NCBI GenBank assembly: GCA_024635765.1
Contig: JAGXIE010000170.1
Location: 1-41,817, forward strand
Length of the DNA stretch: 41,817 bases
Origin: Flavobacteriaceae bacterium
GTDB lineage: Bacteria > Bacteroidota > Bacteroidia > Flavobacteriales > Flavobacteriaceae
Direction of reading: 5' to 3'
In this document: in pieces, positions 7,849-15,678 of the stretch
How positions within the stretch are numbered: position 1 is the stretch's first letter
Layout: every line of letters starts with the position of its first letter
Position numbers and translations under genes: made by a program
Notes under the pieces: model-generated
Database searches by the model: none
What the model was told of the DNA's origin: nothing
Seen by the model: the letters and a program-made list of their open reading frames with translations, nothing else

Positions 7849-8613
7849 TTAGTTTTTGACATGTTTTACAAAGTTGTCGATTGTCTCCAAACCTTTGTCG
7901 GTAAGGTGCTTAATAAATGCACTTCCAATAATGGCACCTTTTGCAAACTGCGTGGCTTGTGTGAACGTTTTATGATCAGTGATTCCAAATCCAACAATTT
8001 GAGGATTGTTTAATTTCATTTCAGCAATGCGTTTAAAATAGTCAGTTTGCTCATTTCCAAAACCAGAACTGCTGCCAGTGACACTTGCACTGCTCACCAT
8101 ATAGATAAATCCTTTTGAAATGGAGTCTATAAAGTGGATGCGTTCGACTGAAGTTTGTGGGGTGATTAAAAAGACATTAATCAAGCCATGTGCTTCAAAA
8201 ATAGATTTATAATCTTCATGATATACATCAACTGGTAAATCTGGAATAATCAGGCCATCGATGCCAACCTCTTTACATTTTTTGCAGAAAGCTTCTACAC
8301 CATATTGAAGCATCGGGTTAAAATATCCCATGATAATCAATGGTATGTTAACGGTTTTTCGAATATCTTTCAATTGTTTGAAAAGAACTTCAGTGGTCAT
8401 CCCGTTTTTTAAAGCTTGTGTTGAACTGGCTTGAATGGTCGGGCCATCGGCCAATGGATCACTGAACGGTAACCCGATTTCTATCATTTCAACTCCGCTT
8501 TTTTCCAGCTCTTGGATGATGGTTACGGTATCATCAATTTTAGGATAGCCTGCCGTGAAGTATATAGAGAGTAACTTTTTGTTTTCGTTTAATTTTTGAT
8601 TGATTCTATTCAT
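7849..8613 (-). CDS. trpA: Tryptophan synthase alpha subunit
   Basis: This 254-residue TIM barrel cleaves indole-3-glycerol phosphate to indole and glyceraldehyde 3-phosphate and passes indole to TrpB. The catalytic residues are visible as the Glu in MIEIGLPFSDP and the Asp in DPLADGP. The phosphate-binding region includes GFGI and GSAF. It is separated from trpB by about 390 bp that hold a frameshifted GIY-YIG gene bordered by inverted repeats, an unusual interruption because trpB and trpA are normally adjacent. It is followed without a gap by trmL. Confidence 0.97.
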   Translation of the reverse strand: MNRINQKLNENKKLLSIYFTAGYPKIDDTVTIIQELEKSGVEMIEIGLPFSDPLADGPTIQASSTQALKNGMTTEVLFKQLKDIRKTVNIPLIIMGYFNPMLQYGVEAFCKKCKEVGIDGLIIPDLPVDVYHEDYKSIFEAHGLINVFLITPQTSVERIHFIDSISKGFIYMVSSASVTGSSSGFGNEQTDYFKRIAEMKLNNPQIVGFGITDHKTFTQATQFAKGAIIGSAFIKHLTDKGLETIDNFVKHVKN

Positions 8614-8624
8614 GGAATTTTATT

Positions 8625-8653
8625 TTTTTCATTTCCGCGAAGGCGGAAATCTT
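8625..8653. repeat. Left 29-bp inverted repeat with internal hairpin, trpA side
   Basis: The core is ATTTCCGC-GAAG-GCGGAAAT (8631-8650), itself a hairpin, with flanking TTTTTC and CTT. The whole 29 bp is repeated perfectly in inverted orientation at 8972-9000. It belongs to the same palindrome family as 10198-10217 and 12715-12732. Confidence 0.8.
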
Positions 8654-8676
8654 TTACTGTTTAGTTGTAATATTAA

Positions 8677-8960
8677 TTAGATCATATCTGACAAGTCCTT
8701 CCAATCAGGGTTCATATCTTTTATCAAATTCTCTTTCCATTCACGGTTCCATTTTTTTATTTGTCGCTCTCTTTTAATTGAATTATTTACATACTTTGTG
8801 GTTTCAAAATAGACGAGTTTATCAACGTTATACTTTCCTGTAAACGTTTTAAACTATTATTTTTATGCTGTTTCAAACGTGCTTTTATTTGTTTGGTGCG
8901 ACCAATATAAAGCACAGTATGGTTTTTGTTGGTTAAGATGTATACATAATGTAAATCCAT
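8677..8960 (-). pseudogene. GIY-YIG nuclease gene, frameshifted, between trpB and trpA
   Basis: From the ATG at 8960 the frame reads MDLHYVYILTNKNHTVLYIG then RTKQIKARLKQHKNNS, a clear GIY-YIG N-terminus (VYIL ... LYIGRT). The frame shifts by one base around the TTTAAAACG (8871-8879 region). It continues in a second frame as TGKYNVDKLVYFE, IKRERQIKKWNREWKENLI and NPDWKDLSDMI, the usual family C-terminus, stopping at 8677-8679. The span of 284 bp is one base short of an intact 94-codon gene. GIY-YIG proteins are single-strand or structure-cutting nucleases. It is bordered by perfect 29-bp inverted repeats and lies inside the trp operon, so it looks like a mobile unit. A sequencing error at the short homopolymer cannot be excluded. 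Confidence 0.8.
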
Positions 8961-8971
8961 ATTCTCTTCAT

Positions 8972-9000
8972 AAGATTTCCGCCTTCGCGGAAATGAAAAA
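8972..9000. repeat. Right 29-bp inverted repeat with internal hairpin, trpB side
   Basis: Exact reverse complement of 8625-8653, core at 8975-8994. It ends 7 bp from the trpB stop codon and 12 bp from the GIY-YIG start codon, so the two copies bracket the nuclease gene tightly. Confidence 0.8.
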
Positions 9001-9007
9001 TGTTAAG

Positions 9008-10189
9008 CTATAGCTTAAAGTATTCAATATACGTGTCCAAATCCTTATCTCCACGACCAGATAAATTGATGACCACAATGTCATTAGGCTTAAATTTTTT
9101 CTGATCGAAAATCGCCAATGAGTGAGATGTTTCAATAGCTGGAATAATGCCTTCTAATTGGGAGAGCTCTAATCCAGCAGTCATTGCTTCATCGTCGGTA
9201 ATAGAGATAAACTCTGCACGGCCACTTTTATATAAATGGGCATGCATTGGTCCGACACCTGGATAATCCAACCCTGCTGAAATAGAGTATGGTTCTGTGA
9301 TTTGTCCATCTAGCGTTTGCATCAGCAAGGTTTTGCTGCCATGGATAATACCTTCCTTTCCCAAGACTGAAGTGGCCGCACTTTCACCAGAATTCACACC
9401 TTTGCCAGCGGCTTCCACAGCAATCAACTTGACATCAGTATCCTCTAAAAAATGATAATAAGCGCCAGCCGCATTGCTTCCTCCGCCAACACATGCAACT
9501 ACATAATCTGGTTTTGTTCTTCCTTCTTTTTCCTGAAGTTGCCATTGTATCTCTTCAGAAACAATCGCTTGAAATCGAGCCACCATATCTGGGTATGGGT
9601 GAGGACCTACAACACTCCCAATAATATAATGTGTGTCGACTGGATTGTTGATCCAGTCGCGGATGGCTTCATTGGTGGCATCTTTTAGTGTGCGACTTCC
9701 TGATAAGGCCGGAACGACTTTTGCGCCCAACATTTTCATTCGTGCGACATTTGGTGCTTGTCGTGCGATGTCAATTTCTCCCATGTACACAATACATTCT
9801 AGACCCATTAGCGCACAAACGGTTGCCGTAGCGACGCCATGTTGCCCAGCGCCTGTTTCTGCAATAATTCGTGTTTTGCCCAATCGTTGTGCCATCAGGA
9901 TTTGTCCAATCGTATTGTTGATTTTGTGTGCGCCAGTATGATTAAGGTCTTCCCGTTTTAGGTAAATTTTGGTGTTGTATTTTTCACTTAAGCGTTTGGC
10001 AAAATAGAGTGGGGAAGGACGACCCACATAATCTTTAAGTAATTGATTGAACTCTTTTTGAAAAGAGTCTTCTCCCATTATTTTGAGATAGTTCTGACGT
10101 AGTTCTTCGACGTTTGGATAGAGCATTTCTGGGATGTAGGCACCGCCAAATTCTCCATAATAACCTTTGTTGTTGATGTTGTATCTCAT
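9008..10189 (-). CDS. trpB: Tryptophan synthase beta subunit
   Basis: This 393-residue PLP enzyme condenses indole with L-serine to give tryptophan. The PLP lysine is in [10 protein letters not shown], the phosphate-binding glycine loop is [10 protein letters not shown] and the conserved ETGAGQHG is present. Full length and intact. The upstream gap to trpF (about 30 bp) contains a palindromic repeat; the downstream gap to trpA contains the GIY-YIG remnant. Confidence 0.98.
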   Translation of the reverse strand: MRYNINNKGYYGEFGGAYIPEMLYPNVEELRQNYLKIMGEDSFQKEFNQLLKDYVGRPSPLYFAKRLSEKYNTKIYLKREDLNHTGAHKINNTIGQILMAQRLGKTRIIAETGAGQHGVATATVCALMGLECIVYMGEIDIARQAPNVARMKMLGAKVVPALSGSRTLKDATNEAIRDWINNPVDTHYIIGSVVGPHPYPDMVARFQAIVSEEIQWQLQEKEGRTKPDYVVACVGGGSNAAGAYYHFLEDTDVKLIAVEAAGKGVNSGESAATSVLGKEGIIHGSKTLLMQTLDGQITEPYSISAGLDYPGVGPMHAHLYKSGRAEFISITDDEAMTAGLELSQLEGIIPAIETSHSLAIFDQKKFKPNDIVVINLSGRGDKDLDTYIEYFKL

Positions 10190-10197
10190 AATTCTTC

Positions 10198-10217
10198 ATT
10201 CCTGCGAAGGCAGGAAT
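10198..10217. repeat. Short hairpin repeat between trpF and trpB
   Basis: ATTCCTGC-GAAG-GCAGGAAT is a perfect 8-bp stem with a GAAG loop. It is flanked by C and CT exactly like the repeat at 8631-8650, from which it differs by compensating changes in the stem. It begins right after the trpF stop codon. Confidence 0.75.
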
Positions 10218-10218
10218 C

Positions 10219-10932
10219 TCATGTTTTTAGGTTCGTATTTGTGTTGTTAAGTTTTGTCTTAAAACTTTTTAATTTTTCAAAATCCTTCATTCCGGGTTCG
10301 ATTTCAAATTTACTATTGACGTCGATAGCATGGCAATATTCAGATTCTCCTCTTTGAAGGAATTCTTTAATATTTTCGATTTCATCCAATCCAATTCCAC
10401 CACTTAAAAAATACGGTTTTGTTGATGGGTAATCCTTTAAAACCTTCCAGTTGAATGCATAGCCGTTTCCTCCTGGCAATTTGCCTTTGGTGTCAAATAA
10501 AAAGTAATCACAAACGTCTCGATAAGGAGCTAAAACCGAAAAGTCAAACGCGTCTTTTATTGAGAAAACTTTGATGATTTCGATTTTATTTGGGTCTCGC
10601 TTCTCGACTCCGCTCGAAGTGACAGATTTGGCTCCGCTCGAAGTGACAGTCCTGGCCAGAAAATCATTAAGCTCTTTGCAGAACATCGGGCTCTCATTTC
10701 CATGTAATTGAATGAGATCTAAATTATATTGATTGACTTTCTCCTTAATTTCCTCAATAGATGCATTAACAAAAATCCCCACTTTTTTGATGGATTTTGG
10801 TAACTGCGGAATTATTCCTTCAAAAAAGCGAGATGATTTTTTGTAGAAGATAAAACCAAGATAGTCTGGCTGAAGTTTTGCAACTTCAGAAATATTTGCT
10901 TGATATTTCATCCCACAGATTTTCATTTTCAT
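10219..10932 (-). CDS. trpF: Phosphoribosylanthranilate isomerase with an in-frame repeat insertion
   Basis: This 237-residue TIM barrel converts N-(5-phosphoribosyl)anthranilate to CdRP in tryptophan synthesis. Family motifs are KICGM at the start, DYLGFIFYKKSSR, LIQLHGNE, FLFDTKGK and FLSGGIG. It is longer than usual (about 205-215 residues). The extra residues are ARTVTSSGAKSVTSSGVEKR, between the helix ending KELNDFL and the strand IEIIKVFSI. They are encoded by two tandem copies of a GTCACTTCGAGCGGAG-type repeat (about 10605-10655). The insertion keeps the frame and lies in a surface loop, so the enzyme is probably active. The start overlaps the trpC stop by 4 nt (ATGA). Confidence 0.95.
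   Translation of the reverse strand: MKMKICGMKYQANISEVAKLQPDYLGFIFYKKSSRFFEGIIPQLPKSIKKVGIFVNASIEEIKEKVNQYNLDLIQLHGNESPMFCKELNDFLARTVTSSGAKSVTSSGVEKRDPNKIEIIKVFSIKDAFDFSVLAPYRDVCDYFLFDTKGKLPGGNGYAFNWKVLKDYPSTKPYFLSGGIGLDEIENIKEFLQRGESEYCHAIDVNSKFEIEPGMKDFEKLKSFKTKLNNTNTNLKT
10603..10656 (-). repeat. Tandem GTCACTTCGAGCGGAG repeat within trpF
   Basis: On the minus strand GTCACTTCGAGCGGAG occurs twice, 27 bp apart, each followed by a CC or TC. Both copies are read in the same frame as VTSSGA and VTSSGV. This motif is one I associate with dispersed intergenic repeats in flavobacteria; here it has landed in a coding region without breaking it. Confidence 0.7.
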
Positions 10933-11714
10933 CGCTTCAGGTCTTTTATAAATTGTTTTGCACTTTCACCAGCATCCTCTGTTTTCATAAAATTTTCGCC
11001 TATCAAAAATCCTTTGAATCCAAAAAGTTGTAACTCTTTAATTGCCTCAACCGAACTGATGCCACTTTCGGAGATTTTGACAAAATCGTCCGGGATTAGC
11101 GAACTTAACTGCTTGCTGATGTCTAAATTGACTTCAAATGATTTTAAGTTTCTATTATTGACTCCAATCATATCTAGGCTTGGCATAATTGACCCATGTA
11201 TTTCGTCTTCATTGTGAACTTCCAAAAGCACATCTAATTTCAAGCTTTTTGCCAATTCGGAGAAATGTTTTATTTCCGCCTTGGTGAGAATCGCAGCAAT
11301 CAATAAAATGGTATCAGCACCAAATGCTTTTGCTTCATAGATTTGATATTCATCAATAATGAATTCTTTTCTCAATAGTGGCAGTTTACAACTTTGTCTC
11401 GCAGTAATTAAGTCATCTAATGTACCTCCAAAATAAATTTCGTCTGTTAAAATGGACATCCCACAAACGCCTGCAAATTCATAACCTATGGCGACATCGT
11501 CAACTGCTGAAGTGTCGTTAATTATGGATTTTGAAGGAGAGCGTCGTTTGAATTCGGCAATAATACCTGTGTCACTGCCTCTTAATTTTTTGGTTAACGA
11601 AATGGTTTTCCTTTCATAAAAAGGCATTCGTTCAAAATAATGTACAGGAATGAGTGATTTTTTCAAATCAACTTCAATGCGTTTATCTGCTATAATTTTA
11701 TCTAGTATATTCAT
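10929..11714 (-). CDS. trpC: Indole-3-glycerol phosphate synthase
   Basis: This 261-residue TIM barrel cyclises CdRP to indole-3-glycerol phosphate. Diagnostic segments are IIAEFKRRSPSK near the N-terminus (catalytic Lys), PLLRKEFIID, DTILLIAAIL, LLEVHNEDE, IGVNNRNL and ISESGI. Normal length. Its start overlaps the trpD stop (TGATG) and its stop overlaps the trpF start, which gives tight translational coupling. It is not fused to trpF, unlike in E. coli. Confidence 0.97.
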   Translation of the reverse strand: MNILDKIIADKRIEVDLKKSLIPVHYFERMPFYERKTISLTKKLRGSDTGIIAEFKRRSPSKSIINDTSAVDDVAIGYEFAGVCGMSILTDEIYFGGTLDDLITARQSCKLPLLRKEFIIDEYQIYEAKAFGADTILLIAAILTKAEIKHFSELAKSLKLDVLLEVHNEDEIHGSIMPSLDMIGVNNRNLKSFEVNLDISKQLSSLIPDDFVKISESGISSVEAIKELQLFGFKGFLIGENFMKTEDAGESAKQFIKDLKR

Positions 11715-12709
11715 CAGTTTTGACTCAATTTAACAAGGTTATCAAACTTCTCTTTTGCCTTACCATTTAATAATGATTCTTTGGCTAATTCAAAACTCTC
11801 TTGAACACCAATTTGTTTGACCGTATCAATTGCCATCGCTGCATTAGCACAAACAACGTTGTTTTGCGAATCTGTTCCATGACCATTTAGGATATGTGTA
11901 AAAATGTTCGCTGAAGTTGCGACCGAATTTCCACCATGAATGTCACTTTGCTTTAATGATTCAAGTCCAAAGTCTTCTGGATTAAGCATCTGTTCAGATG
12001 AGTTTTTAACCACTTTTGTTGGACCTGTCAGGGAAATTTCATCATAACCGTCCAATGCGTGAAGAATGGTATAATTCTTATCTGTATTTTGGTATAAATA
12101 ACCATATAATCGTAATAATTCCAAACTAAAAACACCTACCATCTGGTTTTTTGGAAAAGCCGGATTGACCATCGGTCCCAGCATATTAAAGAAAGTTTTG
12201 ACACCTAAATCTTTACGAATGGGTGCAACGTTTTTCATGGCAGGATGAAACAATGGAGCATGCATAATACAGATTCCTGCAGTATCTAAACTTTTCTTTA
12301 AAAAGTCAATATCGGATGTGAATTTAACACCGAGATGTTCTAATACATTTGATGAGCCGCAAGCAGAAGAAACGCCATAGTTGCCATGCTTGGTCACATT
12401 AACACCAGCTCCAGCCGTCACAAATGAGGCTAAAGTGGAAATATTAAACGTGTCCTTGCCGTCTCCTCCGGTACCACATAAATCGATGCCATTATATTCG
12501 TCTAATTCGACATGAACACAAAGTTCTAATAAGGCATCCCTAAAGCCCTGTAATTCCTCTATAGTAATACTTCGCATCATATAAACCGTAAGAAAAGATG
12601 CAATCTGACTTTGGTTATAATCACCTTTTGAAATATTCACTAAAACCTGTTTGGCCTCTTCGCTAGAGATGCTTTCCTGGTTTATTAATCTATTTAGTAT
12701 ATGTTTCAT
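11714..12709 (-). CDS. trpD: Anthranilate phosphoribosyltransferase
   Basis: This 331-residue enzyme transfers phosphoribose from PRPP to anthranilate. The glycine-rich PRPP loop reads DLCGTGGDGKDTFNIST (about 82-96), followed by the KHGNYGVSSACGS anthranilate-binding segment and the NMLGPMVNPA motif. Full length. A hairpin repeat (12715-12732) lies just 5' of its ATG, in a 136-bp gap after trpG, so some uncoupling from the first two cistrons is possible. Confidence 0.97.
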   Translation of the reverse strand: MKHILNRLINQESISSEEAKQVLVNISKGDYNQSQIASFLTVYMMRSITIEELQGFRDALLELCVHVELDEYNGIDLCGTGGDGKDTFNISTLASFVTAGAGVNVTKHGNYGVSSACGSSNVLEHLGVKFTSDIDFLKKSLDTAGICIMHAPLFHPAMKNVAPIRKDLGVKTFFNMLGPMVNPAFPKNQMVGVFSLELLRLYGYLYQNTDKNYTILHALDGYDEISLTGPTKVVKNSSEQMLNPEDFGLESLKQSDIHGGNSVATSANIFTHILNGHGTDSQNNVVCANAAMAIDTVKQIGVQESFELAKESLLNGKAKEKFDNLVKLSQN

Positions 12710-12714
12710 AATAT

Positions 12715-12732
12715 TTCCTGCGAAAGCAGGAA
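12715..12732. repeat. Short hairpin repeat upstream of trpD
   Basis: TTCCTGC-GAAA-GCAGGAA is a perfect 7-bp stem with a GAAA tetraloop, followed by TCT. Same family as 10198-10217. The remaining roughly 110 bp up to the trpG stop is AT-rich, with no gene or clear promoter seen. Confidence 0.7.
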
Positions 12733-12845
12733 TCTTTTTGTTAATAGTTTAAGTTTTGATTATATCGACAATACGTTTATTTCATGTTTTGCCAAATTTT
12801 TAATTCTTTATAATTGTTCATAGCCTAGTGTCTTAAATCTTCAGT

Positions 12846-13412
12846 CTAATTGTTGACCCAGTTTTCTAATAGCTTTTTCCCATGTGGTGTCAATACCGAT
12901 TCTGGATGGAATTGCACACCTTTAACATCATAAAATTTATGACGCAAAGACATGACTTGTCCGTTTTCATCGAACGATGTCGCTTCTAATACATCAGGAA
13001 GATTTGGATCCACGACCCATGAATGATAGCGACCTACTTCTATTGTTTTTTCTAGTCCGTTAAATAGGTTTTCATCTTCAACACATCTTGTTACTTTAGT
13101 GGCAACACCGTGAAAAACTGTATCTAGATTGATTAATTTGCCACCAAATACCTCACCTATGGCTTGTTGCCCAAGGCACACACCCAAAATACTTTTTGAC
13201 GGTGCATATTTTTTGACGATGGCTTTAAGAAGTCCTGCTTCATCCGGAATGCCTGGTCCTGGGGAGAGAACGATTTTTTCAAACGCCTCAACATCATCCA
13301 AATGTAATTGGTCATTTCTTCTCACTGTTACGTCGCACCCTAAATCCTCCAAATAATGAACAAGATTATAGGTGAAGCTGTCGTAATTATCTATAACTAA
13401 TATTTTCTTCAT
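12846..13412 (-). CDS. trpG: Anthranilate synthase component II (glutamine amidotransferase)
   Basis: This 188-residue class-I glutamine amidotransferase supplies ammonia to TrpE. It reads ILVIDNYDSFTYNLVHYLE at the start, SPGPGIPDEAG for the oxyanion loop, the nucleophile Cys in GVCLGQQAIGE and the His/Glu pair in GVQFHPESVLTP. One nucleotide separates it from trpE. In some bacteria a single such subunit also serves p-aminobenzoate synthase (pabA); operon position favours trpG. Confidence 0.96.
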   Translation of the reverse strand: MKKILVIDNYDSFTYNLVHYLEDLGCDVTVRRNDQLHLDDVEAFEKIVLSPGPGIPDEAGLLKAIVKKYAPSKSILGVCLGQQAIGEVFGGKLINLDTVFHGVATKVTRCVEDENLFNGLEKTIEVGRYHSWVVDPNLPDVLEATSFDENGQVMSLRHKFYDVKGVQFHPESVLTPHGKKLLENWVNN

Positions 13413-13413
13413 A

Positions 13414-14817
13414 CTAAATATCTTTTGCTAACTCTATAGCTTTTGTCAATGCACCTAGCTTGTTGTAAACTTCTTGTAATTCGTTTTCTGGGTTTGATTT
13501 TGAAACCAATCCTGCGCCTGCTTGCCAGTGCAAATGATGGTTTTTGCTTAAAAACGTCCTAATCATAATAGCGTGATTAAAATTGCCTTCAAAATCCATA
13601 AAACCAATCGCGCCACCATAAAAATCGCGACTTGTTTTTTCGTATTTTTCAATCAGTTGCATGGCTTTGTGCTTTGGTGCTCCACTCAAGGTTCCTGCTG
13701 GGAATGTATCGGCTACAACTTGCATTGTAGTTGTATTCTTGTCTTTCGTCCCTGTAACTTTGCTCACCAGATGAATAACATGTGAGAAAAACTGAACTTC
13801 TCTGTAATTTTCCACTTTTACGTTACTTCCATGTCGGCTTAAATCGTTTCTAGCTAAATCCACTAACATCACGTGCTCCGCATTTTCTTTATCGTCAATA
13901 GCTAGTTGCTTTGCAAGTTCGGCATCTTTTTCATCGTTACCAGTTCGTTTGAATGTGCCTGCTATGGGATGAATTTCAGCTTTACCTTTATTGATGATGA
14001 GTTGAGCTTCTGGTGAACTGCCAAAAATCTTAAAATCTCCATAATCAAAATAGAAGAGGTAAGGTGAGGGATTGATACTGCGCAGAGCACGATATACATT
14101 GAATTCGTCACCTTTAAATTGCTGCGAAAACTTTTTCGAAAGAACCAATTGGAATACATCACCCCGAGCACAATGTCCTTTGGCCAGCTCCACATGTTTT
14201 TTATAGTCTTCGTCCGTTAGATTGGAAACGGTCTCTCCGTTAGTTGAAAAGTTAAATGCTGCATAGTTTTTAGATTTGATGAGCTGTAAAATGTCATCAA
14301 TATTATTTTCGGTTTCGAAACAATGAGCAAACACATAGGCTTCGTTTTTAAAGTGATTAATGGCAATAATATTTTGGTATACTGCATAATAAATATCTGG
14401 TATGTCTTGATGCCCGTCTTTTTTTGAAATTTCCACATCTTCAAAATAGCGAACTGCGTCGTAGGCCATGTAACCGAAAATACCATTGTTGATGAACTTA
14501 AACTCGTCTTCCGATTGTAACTTGAAACGTTTCGTAAATTTATGGATGACATGAGCTACGTCGGTTTTTGGTTTTATTTTGTTGACTAAATAACTGCCAT
14601 CAGGAAATGTCTGTGTAATGACTTCGTTCTTCACTTTTATTGATGCTATTGGATTACAGCAGATATATGAGAAACTATTATCGTTAGCATGATAATCACT
14701 ACTTTCTAAAAGTATGCTGTTTGGAAATTTATCGCGAATCTTAAGATAAATACTCACAGGTGTAATGGTGTCTGCAAGAATTTTTTTGTAGTGTGTGTAT
14801 AGACTGAATGTTTTCAT
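13414..14817 (-). CDS. trpE: Anthranilate synthase component I
   Basis: This 467-residue chorismate-utilising enzyme forms anthranilate with TrpG and is the first committed step. The LLES motif at residues 36-39 is the conserved tryptophan feedback site. The catalytic region shows PSPYLFYFDYGDFKIFGSSP, HPIAGTFKRTG, ENAEHVMLVDLARNDL, GTLSGAPK and YGGAIGF. It is the first structural gene of the operon. The attenuator terminator ends about 11 nt before its ATG, so transcription into it depends on leader translation. Confidence 0.97.
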   Translation of the reverse strand: MKTFSLYTHYKKILADTITPVSIYLKIRDKFPNSILLESSDYHANDNSFSYICCNPIASIKVKNEVITQTFPDGSYLVNKIKPKTDVAHVIHKFTKRFKLQSEDEFKFINNGIFGYMAYDAVRYFEDVEISKKDGHQDIPDIYYAVYQNIIAINHFKNEAYVFAHCFETENNIDDILQLIKSKNYAAFNFSTNGETVSNLTDEDYKKHVELAKGHCARGDVFQLVLSKKFSQQFKGDEFNVYRALRSINPSPYLFYFDYGDFKIFGSSPEAQLIINKGKAEIHPIAGTFKRTGNDEKDAELAKQLAIDDKENAEHVMLVDLARNDLSRHGSNVKVENYREVQFFSHVIHLVSKVTGTKDKNTTTMQVVADTFPAGTLSGAPKHKAMQLIEKYEKTSRDFYGGAIGFMDFEGNFNHAIMIRTFLSKNHHLHWQAGAGLVSKSNPENELQEVYNKLGALTKAIELAKDI

Positions 14818-14828
14818 TTAGTTGAATT

Positions 14829-14860
14829 AAAAAAGGCTTGTCGTGAATGACAAGCCTTTT
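14829..14860 (-). terminator. trp attenuator (intrinsic terminator in the leader)
   Basis: Minus-strand AAAAGGCTTGTC pairs perfectly with GACAAGCCTTTT around the 6-nt loop ATTCAC, and a six-T run ends the structure. It lies between the leader peptide stop (14898) and trpE. The loop plus first bases of the 3' arm (TTCACGA) are complementary to TCGTGAA at the end of the leader ORF, a possible competing pairing. Confidence 0.85.
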
Positions 14861-14897
14861 GATATTTTTTAGTTTTTAAATATACGATAGCGTTATT

Positions 14898-14954
14898 TCA
14901 CGAATTTGAGTTTCGAAAGTTCCACCACCAAGTATGATTTAAAATAGTATTCAT
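14898..14954 (-). CDS. trpL: trp operon leader peptide (18 aa, three consecutive Trp)
   Basis: Downstream of the trp promoter an 18-codon ORF reads MNTILNHTWWWNFRNSNS and stops at TGA. Three adjacent TGG codons (14922-14930) are the classic sensor of charged tRNA-Trp. If tryptophan is scarce the ribosome stalls there, leaving the downstream RNA free to pair away from the terminator; if it is plentiful the ribosome reaches the stop and the attenuator at 14829-14860 can form. Position between promoter, leader and terminator makes the assignment strong. Confidence 0.88.
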   Translation of the reverse strand: MNTILNHTWWWNFRNSNS

Positions 14955-14968
14955 GCGTTTATTTGATT

Positions 14969-14999
14969 CAAAGATAGAAATGAAAATTAAGTTTTCAAA
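14969..14999 (-). promoter_or_regulatory. trp operon promoter (Bacteroidota -33/-7)
   Basis: On the minus strand TTTG (14999-14996) and TATCTTTG (14976-14969) are separated by exactly 19 bp, a textbook Bacteroidota housekeeping promoter. Transcription would begin near 14962, about 8 nt before the leader ATG. Confidence 0.85.
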
Positions 15000-15024
15000 C
15001 TATATTTATAATAAAAATAAAAAA

Positions 15025-15046
15025 GATTCCCACCGAAGCGGGAATC
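15025..15046. repeat. Hairpin repeat between YceI and the trp promoter
   Basis: GATTCCC and GGGAATC form a 7-bp stem around ACCGAAGC. It is a variant of the palindrome family inside the trp operon and shares the GAAG centre. Confidence 0.65.
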
Positions 15047-15083
15047 TCGTCTCTAAATGCTGCTACTAATCAATTCTATTGGA

Positions 15084-15653
15084 TTAGAATTTTAAATTTA
15101 CATTTAGATCGAACTCATCATAGATAGCTTTGTCTTTTAAATCATCAAAAAAGCTTGTTGAACCATAGCGGACATCGATTTTACTACGGTCAATTTTTAA
15201 TGCAGCAGTTGCGGAATTATCGTTAACTATCATATCAAAAGTATTAGTGTTAGTTATGCCTTTGATTGTTAAATTTCCAGTCACTTTATATTTTCCATTT
15301 TTGCCTTTTACATTGGTAATATCAAATTTAGCGGTAGAATGTTTTTCTACACCAAAGAAGTCATCAGACTTTAGATGTCCTTCTAGTTTCCCTTTATATT
15401 CACCTTCTAAATCGGTTACCTTGATTGTGGTCATGTCAATAATAAAATTACCACCAGTTAATTCTTTACCATTAAAAGTTAATGCTCCATCTTTTAATGC
15501 GATGGTTCCTTCATGCTCACCAGTTACTTTGTAACCTTTCCAGATAATATTACTGTCTTCTATATTTACTTTTTTGTTAGTAATGGTTGTAAATGAGAAA
15601 GCAGTAATTGCTAATACGACTATAAATGTGCTTTTTGAAATTGATTTTTTCAT
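15084..15653 (-). CDS. YceI-family periplasmic protein
   Basis: This 189-residue protein has an N-terminal signal peptide (about 1-24, hydrophobic FIVVLAITAFSF). It carries a YceI-like beta-barrel with the conserved pattern GTIALKDGALTF, GGNFIIDMTTIKVTDLEG, LKSDDFFGVEKHSTAKF and a KVTGNLTIKG strand pair. YceI proteins are lipocalin-like barrels that bind polyisoprenoid or other amphiphiles in the periplasm. Length is normal. Its specific ligand is unknown. It lies 25 nt downstream of the nitroreductase gene on the same strand, so it may belong to the same MarR-controlled unit. Confidence 0.9.
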   Translation of the reverse strand: MKKSISKSTFIVVLAITAFSFTTITNKKVNIEDSNIIWKGYKVTGEHEGTIALKDGALTFNGKELTGGNFIIDMTTIKVTDLEGEYKGKLEGHLKSDDFFGVEKHSTAKFDITNVKGKNGKYKVTGNLTIKGITNTNTFDMIVNDNSATAALKIDRSKIDVRYGSTSFFDDLKDKAIYDEFDLNVNLKF

Positions 15654-15678
15654 TTTGAATTTGTGTTTAGGTTTATAA

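Noticed and set aside
9633-9941. 102-codon plus-strand open frame within trpB
   Set aside because: It is antisense to a highly conserved enzyme; its open frame follows from trpB codon usage.
14217-14552. 111-codon minus-strand frame inside trpE
   Set aside because: Same strand but a different frame from the intact trpE gene; no independent signal.
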